From positions 1 through 58,926 of the forward strand of contig NZ_JAEMSG010000006.1 of NCBI RefSeq assembly GCF_016462945.1: a stretch of DNA of 58,926 bases. Direction: 5' to 3'. A program made the translations under genes and the position numbers. Shown piece after piece: positions 30,335-37,758 of the stretch. This stretch comes from Mycolicibacterium sp. GTDB lineage: Bacteria > Actinomycetota > Actinomycetes > Mycobacteriales > Mycobacteriaceae. The first letter of the stretch is position 1. Every line of letters starts with the position of its first letter. The notes beneath the pieces are model-generated. The model was given only the letters and a program-made list of their open reading frames with translations. It was not told where the DNA came from and ran no database searches.

Positions 30335-31387
30335 TCAGCGGCCGAGCCAGCCCCGAGCGAACGCCAGGAACGCGTCATTCTCTTCGGGTGCGCCGATCGT
30401 CACCCGCACGCCGTCGCTACCGTAGGGCCGGACCAGCACCCGAGCCTCGCCGGACTGTTGCGCGAAGTCCGCTGTCTGCTCGGCCAGCGGTAGCCAGACG
30501 AAGTTTGCCTGCGACGACGGGAATGTGTACCCAAGCGTTTCTAGCTCGGCGCTGACCCGCTCCCGTTCGGCAACCACCTCGTCGGTGCGCGACAGTAGTT
30601 CGTCAGCTGCCAGCAGGGAGGCGATCGCGGCGGCCTGCGAGATAGTGCTGGCGGTGAACGGCACGTACACCTTACCCAGTGCGGTGATTACTTCAGGATC
30701 ACCGACAGCGTAGCCAACCCGCAGACCGGCCAGACCGTATGCTTTCGAAAATGTGCGCAGCACAACAACATTGGGGTAAGCACGGGCCAGCCCCACACTG
30801 TCGGGAAGCAGTCCGTCGCGGATGTACTCGACATAAGCCTCGTCGATCACGACAAGGATATCCTTGGGAACCGCAGCCACAAACCGGGCCAGCTCACCGG
30901 GGTCCACTACGGTGGAAGTCGGGTTGTTCGGGTTGCACACGAAGATCAGCCGGGTGCGGTCGGTGACGGCGGCCAGCATCGCATCGAGGTCGAAAGTGTG
31001 ATCGCGCAGCGGTACCTGAATCGGGGTAGCCCCGGCCACCCGTACCTGCAGCGGATATACCTCGAAACTGCGCCAGCCGAACACCACCTCATCGCCCGCG
31101 GCGGAGGTGATCTGGATCAGCTGCTGACACAAACTCACGGAGCCGCAACCCACGGCGATGTGCTCCGGCGCGAAGTCTACGTGCCTGGCCAGGTGCTCTT
31201 TGAGCTCGATGTGTCCGTTGTCGGGGTAGCGGTTGATGGTCTCGACGGCTGCTGCGATGGCGTTCCGGACGCTGGGTAGCGGGCCCTGCACAGTTTCGTT
31301 GCTCGCCAGCTTGATGGCACCCAGCACGGTCTTGCCGGGCGTGTAGGCCGGCAAATCGGCCAGTTCAGGGCGCAGGCGGGCGGTCAC
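30335..31387 (-). CDS. pat: Aromatic/histidinol-phosphate type aminotransferase
   Basis: A 350-residue class I/II aminotransferase (Rv3772, hisC2/pat position). PLP lysine is in TFSKAYGLAGLRVGYA; NPNNPTS and VVIDEAYVEY are the PLP-ring motifs. Mycobacterial Pat enzymes transaminate phenylpyruvate and related aromatic acids, and this copy stands away from the his operon, so aromatic use is likely. The GTG at 31387 sits seven bases after a TAGACT box, suggesting a leaderless message. Confidence 0.9.
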   Translation of the reverse strand: MTARLRPELADLPAYTPGKTVLGAIKLASNETVQGPLPSVRNAIAAAVETINRYPDNGHIELKEHLARHVDFAPEHIAVGCGSVSLCQQLIQITSAAGDEVVFGWRSFEVYPLQVRVAGATPIQVPLRDHTFDLDAMLAAVTDRTRLIFVCNPNNPTSTVVDPGELARFVAAVPKDILVVIDEAYVEYIRDGLLPDSVGLARAYPNVVVLRTFSKAYGLAGLRVGYAVGDPEVITALGKVYVPFTASTISQAAAIASLLAADELLSRTDEVVAERERVSAELETLGYTFPSSQANFVWLPLAEQTADFAQQSGEARVLVRPYGSDGVRVTIGAPEENDAFLAFARGWLGR

Positions 31388-31394
31388 TCGACCA

Positions 31395-31400
31395 AGTCTA
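31395..31400 (-). promoter_or_regulatory. -10 element for the pat gene
   Basis: TAGACT on the minus strand, seven bases before the GTG start at 31387. The same hexamer precedes the marR gene. Confidence 0.45.
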
Positions 31401-31503
31401 GGGTGGCCCCGGTTAGCTTTGCTAACCGCTGTTCGTGCTGTGTACTCTCACTTCCCGGCGGCACCGGAGTTGCATCGTGGCTCCGGTACGCTCATGTGGT
31501 TCA

Positions 31504-31592
31504 GGAGGCGTGCCAGAGCGGCCGAATGGGACTCACTGCTAATGAGTTGTCCCCCTTAAAGGGGACCGGAGGTTCAAATCCTCTCGCCTCCG
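31504..31592 (+). tRNA. tRNA-Ser(GCU)
   Basis: An 89-nt class II tRNA. Acceptor stem GGAGGCG pairs with CGCCTCC. The anticodon stem ACTCA/TGAGT encloses CTGCTAA, anticodon GCT. Long variable arm with CCCCCTTAAAGGGG. T-loop GTTCAAATC. CCA is not encoded. Probably co-transcribed with tRNA-Arg 37 nt downstream. Confidence 0.97.
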
Positions 31593-31629
31593 CCGCGGCC
31601 GATGCGTCGGCCACGAACAACTGAATAAG

Positions 31630-31702
31630 GCGCCCGTAGCTCAACGGATAGAGCATCTGACTACGGATCAGAAGGTTGGGGGTTCGAATCCCTTCGGGCG
31701 CA
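31630..31702 (+). tRNA. tRNA-Arg(ACG), also attachment-site target
   Basis: A 73-nt tRNA. Acceptor stem GCGCCCG pairs with CGGGCGC. The anticodon stem TCTGA/TCAGA encloses CTACGGA, anticodon ACG. T-loop GGTTCGAATCC. Its last 39 bases (31664-31702, from the anticodon loop to the discriminator) are repeated exactly at 33248-33286, and the last 14 paired bases appear a third time at 33999-34012. This marks it as an integration site. Confidence 0.97.
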
Positions 31703-31731
31703 CCCTGTGATGTCTCAGGACATCGGAATAG

Positions 31732-31762
31732 CCCGAACCCACAATTATGGTTCGGGTTTTTT
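31732..31762 (+). terminator. Intrinsic terminator after the tRNA pair
   Basis: CCCGAACC (31732-31739) and GGTTCGGG (31749-31756) form an 8-bp stem with a 9-nt loop, followed at once by TTTTTT. It is a canonical rho-independent terminator, uncommon in mycobacteria, and ends the tRNA-Ser/tRNA-Arg transcript. Confidence 0.88.
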
Positions 31763-31839
31763 CTTTGGGGGGCCGGGTCGGGTACGGGGCGGATGATTAC
31801 GACGTCGAAACCTGTTGGCTGGACTCCCGTTTCGAGATG

Positions 31840-33117
31840 CTACAGATTCCGTTGATCATCATCTGGTATTCCTGGTTTCGCCCCTCGAGGAGACCGAACC
31901 GCGCCGCCCGGATGGCCCAGGCGGTCCGGCGCGTCATCGACTAATTGGTGGCGTACGTTGTAGCGCTCGCGTTGCCCGGTCATCATGCGGCTATGGCGGA
32001 CGAAGGCGTGTTTGGTGCGAACTGCGTTCACGCCCGGAATCGTCGCGAGGACCCGGTTCACGCCACCAACCACTGGGCTCAGCACCGTCGGCAGGTACTT
32101 GAGCGCGGTGTCGGGGACGCCGAGCTTCGTGGCCGCCGTGTCACCGAGGAAGGCTCTCGTCAGACCGTCCACGACGGCAACGGCGAAGCCGTGCATGTGC
32201 ATGCCAACCAGGGGAATCAACTCGGCGAGCTCGACGGCGAGGTAATCATGCGCCAGCGAACGGACGAACTCCCTGTCGCCGTCGTCGGGGTCGGTTGCGG
32301 TGAGGGCGTACAGCTCCTCGATGCGGATGTGGTCGGCCTCTTTAGCTGGAATCAGTTCGGGACCAACGCCGTTCAGTAGGCTCACATAACGCCAGAAATG
32401 GTAGATATCGTCGAGTTCATCGCTGGTGTAGCGCACCCCGAGCTTGTGCATGGCGGTCAGTGCGATGTGGCCGAACTCGACGATGGTGAACGCCATAAAA
32501 CTCTGCGGGATCGGTGTCCCCCACGCGTCGCTGTCCCACTTGCCGCTCGCCAATAAATGTTGACGGACAAACGCGTGGATCATCCGCACCCGCAACGTCG
32601 TTGCGAAACCGATGCCGTCGCGGCGCAGCCCGTCTGGTTTGAAGATACTCTCTAGCCAAGCGCCGACTTCGATCGACCGCACCGCAGCCTGAGTGGTATA
32701 GCGCCCGGTCATCACGAGCGGCTTGCCGGCGGTCGAGTTCATCGCTCCAGCTGTGAGCGAGGCGGCTGCGAGCACGATCCCGTAGGACGCGACGTGTCGG
32801 GCCAGGTGACCGGCAGCGCGATCCAAGCGATCACGTTCCAGCCAGGTGGGCTCGTTTTCCACGTCGGCGAACAACGCCAGCAGGGACTCGGGCGCGTCGG
32901 CAATGCTGTCGATACCGTTCTCTATCGCCCCGCGGAACATCTCCATACCCTGACCGTGCGGCAACCCTACGAAGTCAGCGACCACGTTGTCCGCCAGAGG
33001 GTCGGCCATGCTGATGCCATTCACCCAGCGGCGTCCCTGTTCGCCGTACCTTTCGACAGCCAGGTCAGCATTAAGGACGGCGCTAGGCGCTAGGGGCACA
33101 CGGCAATACAAACACAA
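31840..33117 (-). CDS. MpaB/Lcp-type oxygenase-fold protein (DUF2236)
   Basis: Up to 425 residues of the DUF2236 family, whose characterised members (rubber oxygenase Lcp, fungal MpaB) are heme b proteins. The helical core includes GMEMFRGAIENGID near residue 58, MTGRYTTQAAVRSIEVGAWLESIF, RVRMIHAFVRQHLL and QSFMAFTIVEFGH. RMIHAFVR and the later His-bearing helices are where heme ligands lie in the family, but I cannot assign them. The frame opens at a TTG (33117), and other starts are a GTG at codon 7 (33099) and an ATG near codon 37, so the N terminus is uncertain. It lies between two copies of the tRNA-Arg 3' end, and its upstream region is a 19-bp repeat array, so it is probably acquired DNA. 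Confidence 0.78.
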   Translation of the reverse strand: MCLYCRVPLAPSAVLNADLAVERYGEQGRRWVNGISMADPLADNVVADFVGLPHGQGMEMFRGAIENGIDSIADAPESLLALFADVENEPTWLERDRLDRAAGHLARHVASYGIVLAAASLTAGAMNSTAGKPLVMTGRYTTQAAVRSIEVGAWLESIFKPDGLRRDGIGFATTLRVRMIHAFVRQHLLASGKWDSDAWGTPIPQSFMAFTIVEFGHIALTAMHKLGVRYTSDELDDIYHFWRYVSLLNGVGPELIPAKEADHIRIEELYALTATDPDDGDREFVRSLAHDYLAVELAELIPLVGMHMHGFAVAVVDGLTRAFLGDTAATKLGVPDTALKYLPTVLSPVVGGVNRVLATIPGVNAVRTKHAFVRHSRMMTGQRERYNVRHQLVDDAPDRLGHPGGAVRSPRGAKPGIPDDDQRNL

Positions 33118-33120
33118 GAA

Positions 33121-33196
33121 TCCCTGAGCTTCCGCAGTATCCCTGAGCTTCCGCGGTATCCCTTAGCTTCCGCGGTATCCCTTAGCTTCCAAGGTA
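33121..33196. repeat. Four tandem 19-bp repeats
   Basis: Units at 33121-33139, 33140-33158, 33159-33177 and 33178-33196, consensus tcccttagcttccgcggta with one or two changes per unit. The array starts 3 nt upstream of the longest possible start of the DUF2236 gene, and on the minus strand the last unit supplies an AGGGA that could serve as its Shine-Dalgarno. Confidence 0.92.
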
Positions 33197-33247
33197 TTAG
33201 GACTTGCATCCTGTCTGTTTAAGCCCTACGGCCATGCCTACGGGCTT

Positions 33248-33286
33248 CGGATCAGAAGGTTGGGGGTTCGAATCCCTTCGGGCGCA
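33248..33286 (+). repeat. Attachment-site copy: exact repeat of the tRNA-Arg 3' end
   Basis: 39 bases identical to 31664-31702; two of the three bases just upstream also match. It is followed by AATTTTTT. It covers part of the anticodon loop, the anticodon 3' stem, variable region, T arm and acceptor 3' strand, the usual crossover segment of tRNA-targeting integrases. It is not a functional tRNA since the 5' half is missing. Confidence 0.92.
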
Positions 33287-33347
33287 ATTTTTTCCGCCGA
33301 AATCGCGCCTGGTTTCTGGCCACCGCCTTTGCCGCAGAAGTTTGTGG

Positions 33348-33375
33348 TTGTCCGTGTAACGCTACGCGGTACACT
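33348..33375 (+). promoter_or_regulatory. Putative higBA promoter with overlapping palindrome
   Basis: TTGTCC (33348-33353), 16-nt spacer, TACACT (33370-33375). The -10 ends six bases before the GTG of higB, so the mRNA is probably leaderless. GTGTA (33354-33358) and TACAC (33370-33374) are inverted arms that span the spacer and -10, a fitting place for HigA autorepression. Confidence 0.5.
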
Positions 33376-33381
33376 CAATGT

Positions 33382-33663
33382 GTGATTCTCGCGCTCTCCG
33401 ACAAGGACGCCGAAAAACTGTTCAACGGACGCCGGGTCAAGAAGTACAGCCCGGAACTCAGCGATCGATCGCTCCAAAAGCTCCTCATGCTCAACGCGGC
33501 CAACCAGATCAGTGATCTCAGAATGCCGCCGGGAAACCGTCTCGAAGCCTTGGCCGGTGACCGCAAGGGCCAGCACAGCATCCGAATCAACGACCAATAC
33601 CGCATCTGCTTTGTTTGGACCGCCGCCGGCCCGCGGGAGGTTCAAATTGTCGACTACCACTAG
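33382..33663 (+). CDS. higB: HigB-type toxin (RelE/ParE superfamily)
   Basis: A 93-residue toxin of the HigB (plasmid maintenance killer) family. HigB toxins are ribosome-dependent mRNA endonucleases. Visible are the start MILALSDKDAEKLFNG (HigB form ...LExLF.G), the central RMPPGNRLEALAGDRKGQHSIRIN region, of which PPGNRLEALAGDRKGQHSIR is typical, and the C-terminal DQYRICFVWTAAGPREVQIVDYH strands. Toxin precedes antitoxin, the order typical of higBA. It stands 15 nt before higA, between two copies of the tRNA-Arg 3' end. Confidence 0.93.
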   Translation: MILALSDKDAEKLFNGRRVKKYSPELSDRSLQKLLMLNAANQISDLRMPPGNRLEALAGDRKGQHSIRINDQYRICFVWTAAGPREVQIVDYH

Positions 33664-33678
33664 GGAAAGGACATCACC

Positions 33679-33963
33679 ATGAGGGATATTGCCCCGGTTC
33701 ACCCCGGCCGGATTCTCGCCGATCAGTACCTCACCGACCTGGGTCTTTCACAACGCAAGCTTGCTGATCTGATCGACGTACCGCCACGGCGTATCAATCA
33801 GATCGTTCACGGTCAGCGTGCCATCACGCCCGACACGTCGTTGCGGCTCGGGAAGCTGTTCAGCCAGTCGGACACCTACTGGCTGAACCTCCAGAAGCAC
33901 TACGACATCGAAGTCGCACGTGAGACAGCCGACTTGAGCCGCGTTCAGGTTCTTGCGTCGTAG
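33679..33963 (+). CDS. higA: HigA-type antitoxin (XRE family)
   Basis: A 94-residue HTH_XRE antitoxin. It opens with VHPGRILADQYLTDLGLSQ, the HigA hallmark, then the helix-turn-helix at about 24-45 (SQRKLADLIDVPPRRINQIV) and the HigA tail SDTYWLNLQKHYDIEVAR. It neutralises HigB and likely represses the shared promoter. A Shine-Dalgarno (GGGAAAGGA) lies before the ATG. Confidence 0.95.
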   Translation: MRDIAPVHPGRILADQYLTDLGLSQRKLADLIDVPPRRINQIVHGQRAITPDTSLRLGKLFSQSDTYWLNLQKHYDIEVARETADLSRVQVLAS

Positions 33964-33998
33964 CCGACGATTGACCAACGTTGGGAACGCTGGTCTGG

Positions 33999-34012
33999 AT
34001 CCCTTCGGGCGC
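33999..34012 (+). repeat. Third, degenerate copy of the tRNA-Arg 3' end
   Basis: ATCCCTTCGGGCGC matches the last 14 paired bases of tRNA-Arg; TTGGG (33981-33985) upstream also matches but spacing is altered. It closes the higBA module on the right side. Confidence 0.6.
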
Positions 34013-34029
34013 CGGTAATCATGCGAGAT

Positions 34030-34713
34030 CTAGGCGTCCAGTTTCTGAATTTGAGCCCGGTAGACCTCACCCAGACTGGATGCGAGCCTTTTATCAAACG
34101 CACCACCCTGGGGGCCCGGTGTGTACTCCGCCGTCACCAGGACGCCGCGGTGGTATCCGACGATCAGCGCGATATCCCAGACCAGGGTCCGGTCGGCTTT
34201 GACCGTCCGGCAATGCATCAGGGTGCTGATCGCCCCATCGGGTAGCTCGGCGACGGGCATCGGCGCGAGTTCAACACGGGAGTTCGCGCCGGCACCGGCG
34301 AAGGTGAAGACCTTGCATTCTTCGACCAGCGCCGCCAAATCCGGCCGCGGGCCGCCGACGGACAGCGTGACGCCGATCGAGGCATTCTTCGACGACCGCA
34401 TCGCCAGCCCCTTCTCGGCAGCGGGACCCTGGGACAGAAACAGCACACAGGCCGCCGGGATGACGGGTGGCTCTGCGCCCCGCGGCACTGCGACCATGCG
34501 GCCCCACGTCGTACCCTCCAGTGGCGGTACGGCGCTCTCGTCGATGAGCATCACCTCGTCGAGATCGTGAATTTCGCTCGGCGCTACTGCGTTGTCCGAT
34601 GTGGCGGCGTTCTGCGATCCACGGTCACGCAACCCGTTGACGAGAAGGACCGCGACAACAAGGGCGAGAAAGCACAGCGCCGCGACGATCACGAGTCTCA
34701 GCCGAGAATTCAT
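34030..34713 (-). CDS. Membrane-anchored hypothetical protein
   Basis: About 227 residues from the ATG at 34713; a longer frame to 34797 would overlap the upstream SDR gene. Residues 1-30 form an uncleaved signal anchor (LRLVIVAALCFLALVVAVLLV). The extracytoplasmic part has two cysteines (IPAACVLFLSQG and VEECKVFTF) plus HCRTVKADRTLVWDIALIVGY, a pattern seen in mycobacterial sensor-like exported domains such as DUF5642. It starts 8 nt after the SDR stop, as the last gene of the four-gene operon. Function unknown. Confidence 0.72.
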   Translation of the reverse strand: MNSRLRLVIVAALCFLALVVAVLLVNGLRDRGSQNAATSDNAVAPSEIHDLDEVMLIDESAVPPLEGTTWGRMVAVPRGAEPPVIPAACVLFLSQGPAAEKGLAMRSSKNASIGVTLSVGGPRPDLAALVEECKVFTFAGAGANSRVELAPMPVAELPDGAISTLMHCRTVKADRTLVWDIALIVGYHRGVLVTAEYTPGPQGGAFDKRLASSLGEVYRAQIQKLDA

Positions 34714-34721
34714 CGCTGGCA

Positions 34722-35483
34722 CTAGGCGATCGTCAATCCACCGTCGACGACGATCGTCTGCCCGGTGACATAGCCGCCGGCGGCCGATGCCAACCACACG
34801 GCGGTCGCAGTTAACTCCGCGGCATCACCGAGGCGGCCCAGGATGATCCGCGGCATCAACGAGTCCAGATAGCCAGGCTTCAGCTCGTCGGTCATCTCGC
34901 TGGCGAAGAAACCCGGCGCCAGCGCATTGACCCGAATTCCCTTGCGCCCACTCCACTGTTGGGCGAGATCCCGCGTCAGACCGATGATCCCGGCCTTGGA
35001 TGCGCTGTACGCCGCCTGCGGCAGGCCGCCGGTAGTCAGGCCCAGCACGCTGGCGATGTTGATGATCGCACTGCCGGGCTGCATCACCCGACCACAGGCT
35101 TGCGCCATCCAATACGAACCGTTGAGGTTGACGTCGATCACGGCACGGAACTCCTCGGCCGTCTCCCGGGTTGACGGAACAGCGGTACCCACCCCGGCGT
35201 TGTTGATCAACACGTCGACCCGGCCGAACTCAGTCATTGCCGCATCGACCAACTGCTGGCACTGCTCCGGGTCGGCGACGTCGGTCTGATGGGTGTGCAC
35301 CCGGCTCCCGGCCTGCTCGACGAGTCCGGCGGTCCTTGCCATCCGCTCCACTCGGCGCGCACCCAACACCAGATCGGCACCCGCCTCAGCGAACCCCTGC
35401 GCGAACGACACTCCCAGGCCCGACGAGGCCCCGGTGACGATGACCACGCGGCCGTCGAGTCGGAATAAATCGAGGACACTCAT
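34722..35483 (-). CDS. Short-chain dehydrogenase/reductase
   Basis: A 253-residue classical SDR. Cofactor motif TGASSGLG near residues 18-25, NNAG in VLINNAGVG, catalytic Ser in IASVLG, and Tyr-x3-Lys in YSASKAG. Its ATG overlaps the stop of the acyl-CoA dehydrogenase gene by 4 nt, so it likely works on a hydroxy- or ketoacyl product of the same pathway. Confidence 0.92.
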   Translation of the reverse strand: MSVLDLFRLDGRVVIVTGASSGLGVSFAQGFAEAGADLVLGARRVERMARTAGLVEQAGSRVHTHQTDVADPEQCQQLVDAAMTEFGRVDVLINNAGVGTAVPSTRETAEEFRAVIDVNLNGSYWMAQACGRVMQPGSAIINIASVLGLTTGGLPQAAYSASKAGIIGLTRDLAQQWSGRKGIRVNALAPGFFASEMTDELKPGYLDSLMPRIILGRLGDAAELTATAVWLASAAGGYVTGQTIVVDGGLTIA

Positions 35484-36682
35484 GTGGACGTTCCCTGCGG
35501 ATCCCGGAGAATCTGGCGCGCTATCGCGTACTTGTGCACCTCGGTCGGTCCGTCGTACAGACGGAAGGCACGCATATCGGTGAAGATCATCCCCACCGGC
35601 GTCTCATCGGATATCCCCATACCGCCCAGCACCTGGACACACCGGTCGGCAACCTTGAAAAGCTCTTCGGAGACGGCAGCCTTCACCATCGAGCTTTCGT
35701 GGCGGCCCTTGGCTCCGTTGTCCAGTGTCCAGCACGCCCACCAGATAGCCAGCCTGCACTGCTGCAGCGCAATCTCGTTGTCCGCCAGCATGAAACTCAC
35801 ACCCTGATGCTCGCCGAGTGGCTTGCCGAACGCTGTGCGGGTGCGCGCATGGCCGATTGCGATCGACTGTGCCCGCGAGGCCGCGCCGAGCCATCGCATG
35901 CAATGGGTGAGCCGGGCCGGTGCCAGCCGCATCTGGGCATAACGCAGCGCCTGGCCTACCTCGCCGAGCACAGCCGAGGCGGGCAGCCGCAAGTTGTCGA
36001 ACCGCACCACGCCGTGGCCCTCGACATAGTTGCGATCCATGGTGTCCATCACCCGCTCAAGTTCGATCCCGGGAGTGTTCCCATCGCAGAGGAACAGCGT
36101 CGGGCCCCCGGCATTGTGATCGTTGGGCGCTAAGCGCGCCATGATGATCCACGTCCGCGCACCATTGGCACCGGTGATAAGCCACTTGCGGCCGCTGATC
36201 ACGTACTCGCTGCCTTCCGGACCGGATTGGAAGATAGCCTCGGTACGCAACTGGTCGGGGTCCGATCCGGCGCCGCCCGGTTCGGTCATCGCGAACACCG
36301 ATCGCTGCCGACCCTCGATCACCGGAACCAGGAACTTCTCGGTCTGCTCGGTATTGGCGATCTTGGACAGGATGTACATGTTGGCCTCGTCGGGTGCGGC
36401 GCAGTTCAGCGCGACCGGACCGAGGGTGGACCAGCCGGCCGCCTCGAAGAGCACCGCCTGATCGCGATGCGACGGCTCCCATCCACCGAACCGGCGCTGA
36501 GTCTGAAAGCTCAGCAGACCCGCCTCACGGGCCATCCCGACCATTTCGTTGCGCAGGTCCTCGTTGGGACCGTGCCGGGTGAGCCTTGGGTCGCGCTCGA
36601 AGGGGACGATCTTCTCGGTGACGAAGGCCCGGATCTGGTCGCGTCGCGCCGCGACGTCAGCCGGTATCTCGAAGTCGATCAT
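35480..36682 (-). CDS. Acyl-CoA dehydrogenase (ACAD10/11-like)
   Basis: A 400-residue FAD-dependent acyl-CoA dehydrogenase. The flavin-binding segment is FAMTEPGGAGSDP and the C-terminal domain ends DMRAFRLYDGPTEVHKYAIARQIL, closest in style to ACAD10/ACAD11. Together with the adjacent APH-fold kinase gene (4-nt ATGA overlap) it reproduces as two genes the kinase-dehydrogenase fusion of vertebrate ACAD11, which acts on 4-hydroxyacyl-CoA. It is followed by an SDR gene with another 4-nt overlap. Substrate is inferred from this arrangement only. Confidence 0.92.
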   Translation of the reverse strand: MIDFEIPADVAARRDQIRAFVTEKIVPFERDPRLTRHGPNEDLRNEMVGMAREAGLLSFQTQRRFGGWEPSHRDQAVLFEAAGWSTLGPVALNCAAPDEANMYILSKIANTEQTEKFLVPVIEGRQRSVFAMTEPGGAGSDPDQLRTEAIFQSGPEGSEYVISGRKWLITGANGARTWIIMARLAPNDHNAGGPTLFLCDGNTPGIELERVMDTMDRNYVEGHGVVRFDNLRLPASAVLGEVGQALRYAQMRLAPARLTHCMRWLGAASRAQSIAIGHARTRTAFGKPLGEHQGVSFMLADNEIALQQCRLAIWWACWTLDNGAKGRHESSMVKAAVSEELFKVADRCVQVLGGMGISDETPVGMIFTDMRAFRLYDGPTEVHKYAIARQILRDPQGTST

Positions 36683-37743
36683 TGCTTCCCCTCTATAGGC
36701 GCCAGAGGCGCGCCATCCATGGTGGCCGTTGCCCGTTCGAACAATCGCACGGTCGCGGTGTGCAGCACATCGCCAATCTCCCTGGGCGCCAGGCCCGCTG
36801 CGGCGCGCGCGTTAGTGCCTTCCAAAATGATGCCGAGCTTGAAGCAGGCCATCACCGCGTACCAGTCGATGCCGGACAGATCGCGGGTGGTGTTGGCGGC
36901 GTAGCGCTGCACCAGTTCATCCGGGGTGGCCAGGCCGCCGGCCACCATGAGCTCGTTGGGCAGCACCGGTGAGTCTCCGGGGTGATACCACGTCGCCAGC
37001 ATCCAGCCCAGGTCGAGTAGTGGGTCGCCGATCGTGCACATTTCCCAGTCGACGATCGCCGCTACTTCGGGGCCGGTGGGGGAGAACATGACATTGGCGG
37101 CGTGGTAGTCGCCGTGCATGATGCCGGGGGAGAAATCGTCCGGCTGGCGTTCGCGCAGCCAGTTCGCGACGGATTCGACATCACCGATATCGGGGCCGGG
37201 GTAGTTGTCGAACTTGGCGTAGGACTCAAGTTCAGAAAGCCACCGCGGCACTTGTCTGTCCAGGAATCCTTCCGGTTTGCCGAAGTCCGCAAGTCCCACT
37301 GCGGCATGGTCGATAGCGCCGAGTCGTGCAACGGCCTCTGCCATCGACAGGCCCATATCGTGACGGATGCCTGCGGCGGCGGCATGTAGCGCGGGTAACT
37401 CAGATCCGGCATTGAACCCGTCGACCGGTTCCATCAGATAGAAGACCGCATCGCCGAGGACCGAGGTGTCCTCGCACACAGCGATGAGTGCGGGGTGTGG
37501 AACGTCGGTGCCGGCAAGCGCGCGCAGCACCCGGGTCTCGCGCAGCATCACCGAGTTACTGACCGGGCGAAGGTGCTGCGGGCCCCGGCGCAACACATAG
37601 TCGCGCCCGGATCGGGTGAACCGCAGCATGATGTTCTGCGTTCCGCCGACGATCGCGGAGACGTTGTCGATTGGACCGTCGCCAAGGCCCTCGTTCGACA
37701 TCCAGTCGGCCACCCCGGTCAGATCGAGGGCCAGGTTGTCCAC
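36679..37743 (-). CDS. APH-fold phosphotransferase (LvaA/ACAD11 kinase-like; Rv3761c-like)
   Basis: A 354-residue phosphotransferase of the aminoglycoside/choline kinase fold. The catalytic loop is MHGDYHAANVMF with Asp and Asn, and the metal-binding DWEMCTIGDPLLDLGWM follows. The N-terminal VGGTQNIMLRFTRSG strand pair matches the nucleotide loop. The M. tuberculosis counterpart Rv3761c carries the misleading name fadE36. Kinases of this group that stand beside acyl-CoA dehydrogenases phosphorylate 4-hydroxyacyl-CoA (P. putida LvaA, ACAD11). It is first in the operon. The start gives MDNLALDLTGV; the 15 nt before it run to the neighbouring ThrE stop. Confidence 0.9.
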   Translation of the reverse strand: MDNLALDLTGVADWMSNEGLGDGPIDNVSAIVGGTQNIMLRFTRSGRDYVLRRGPQHLRPVSNSVMLRETRVLRALAGTDVPHPALIAVCEDTSVLGDAVFYLMEPVDGFNAGSELPALHAAAAGIRHDMGLSMAEAVARLGAIDHAAVGLADFGKPEGFLDRQVPRWLSELESYAKFDNYPGPDIGDVESVANWLRERQPDDFSPGIMHGDYHAANVMFSPTGPEVAAIVDWEMCTIGDPLLDLGWMLATWYHPGDSPVLPNELMVAGGLATPDELVQRYAANTTRDLSGIDWYAVMACFKLGIILEGTNARAAAGLAPREIGDVLHTATVRLFERATATMDGAPLAPIEGKQ

Positions 37744-37758
37744 GCAGGCGAAGCTACC

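Noticed and set aside
31747-31944. Small plus-strand gene after the tRNA terminator
   Set aside because: It starts inside the terminator T-run region and mostly overlaps the 3' end of the DUF2236 gene antisense.
33244-33286. Second tRNA-Arg gene
   Set aside because: Only the 3' half is present; no 5' acceptor strand or D arm.
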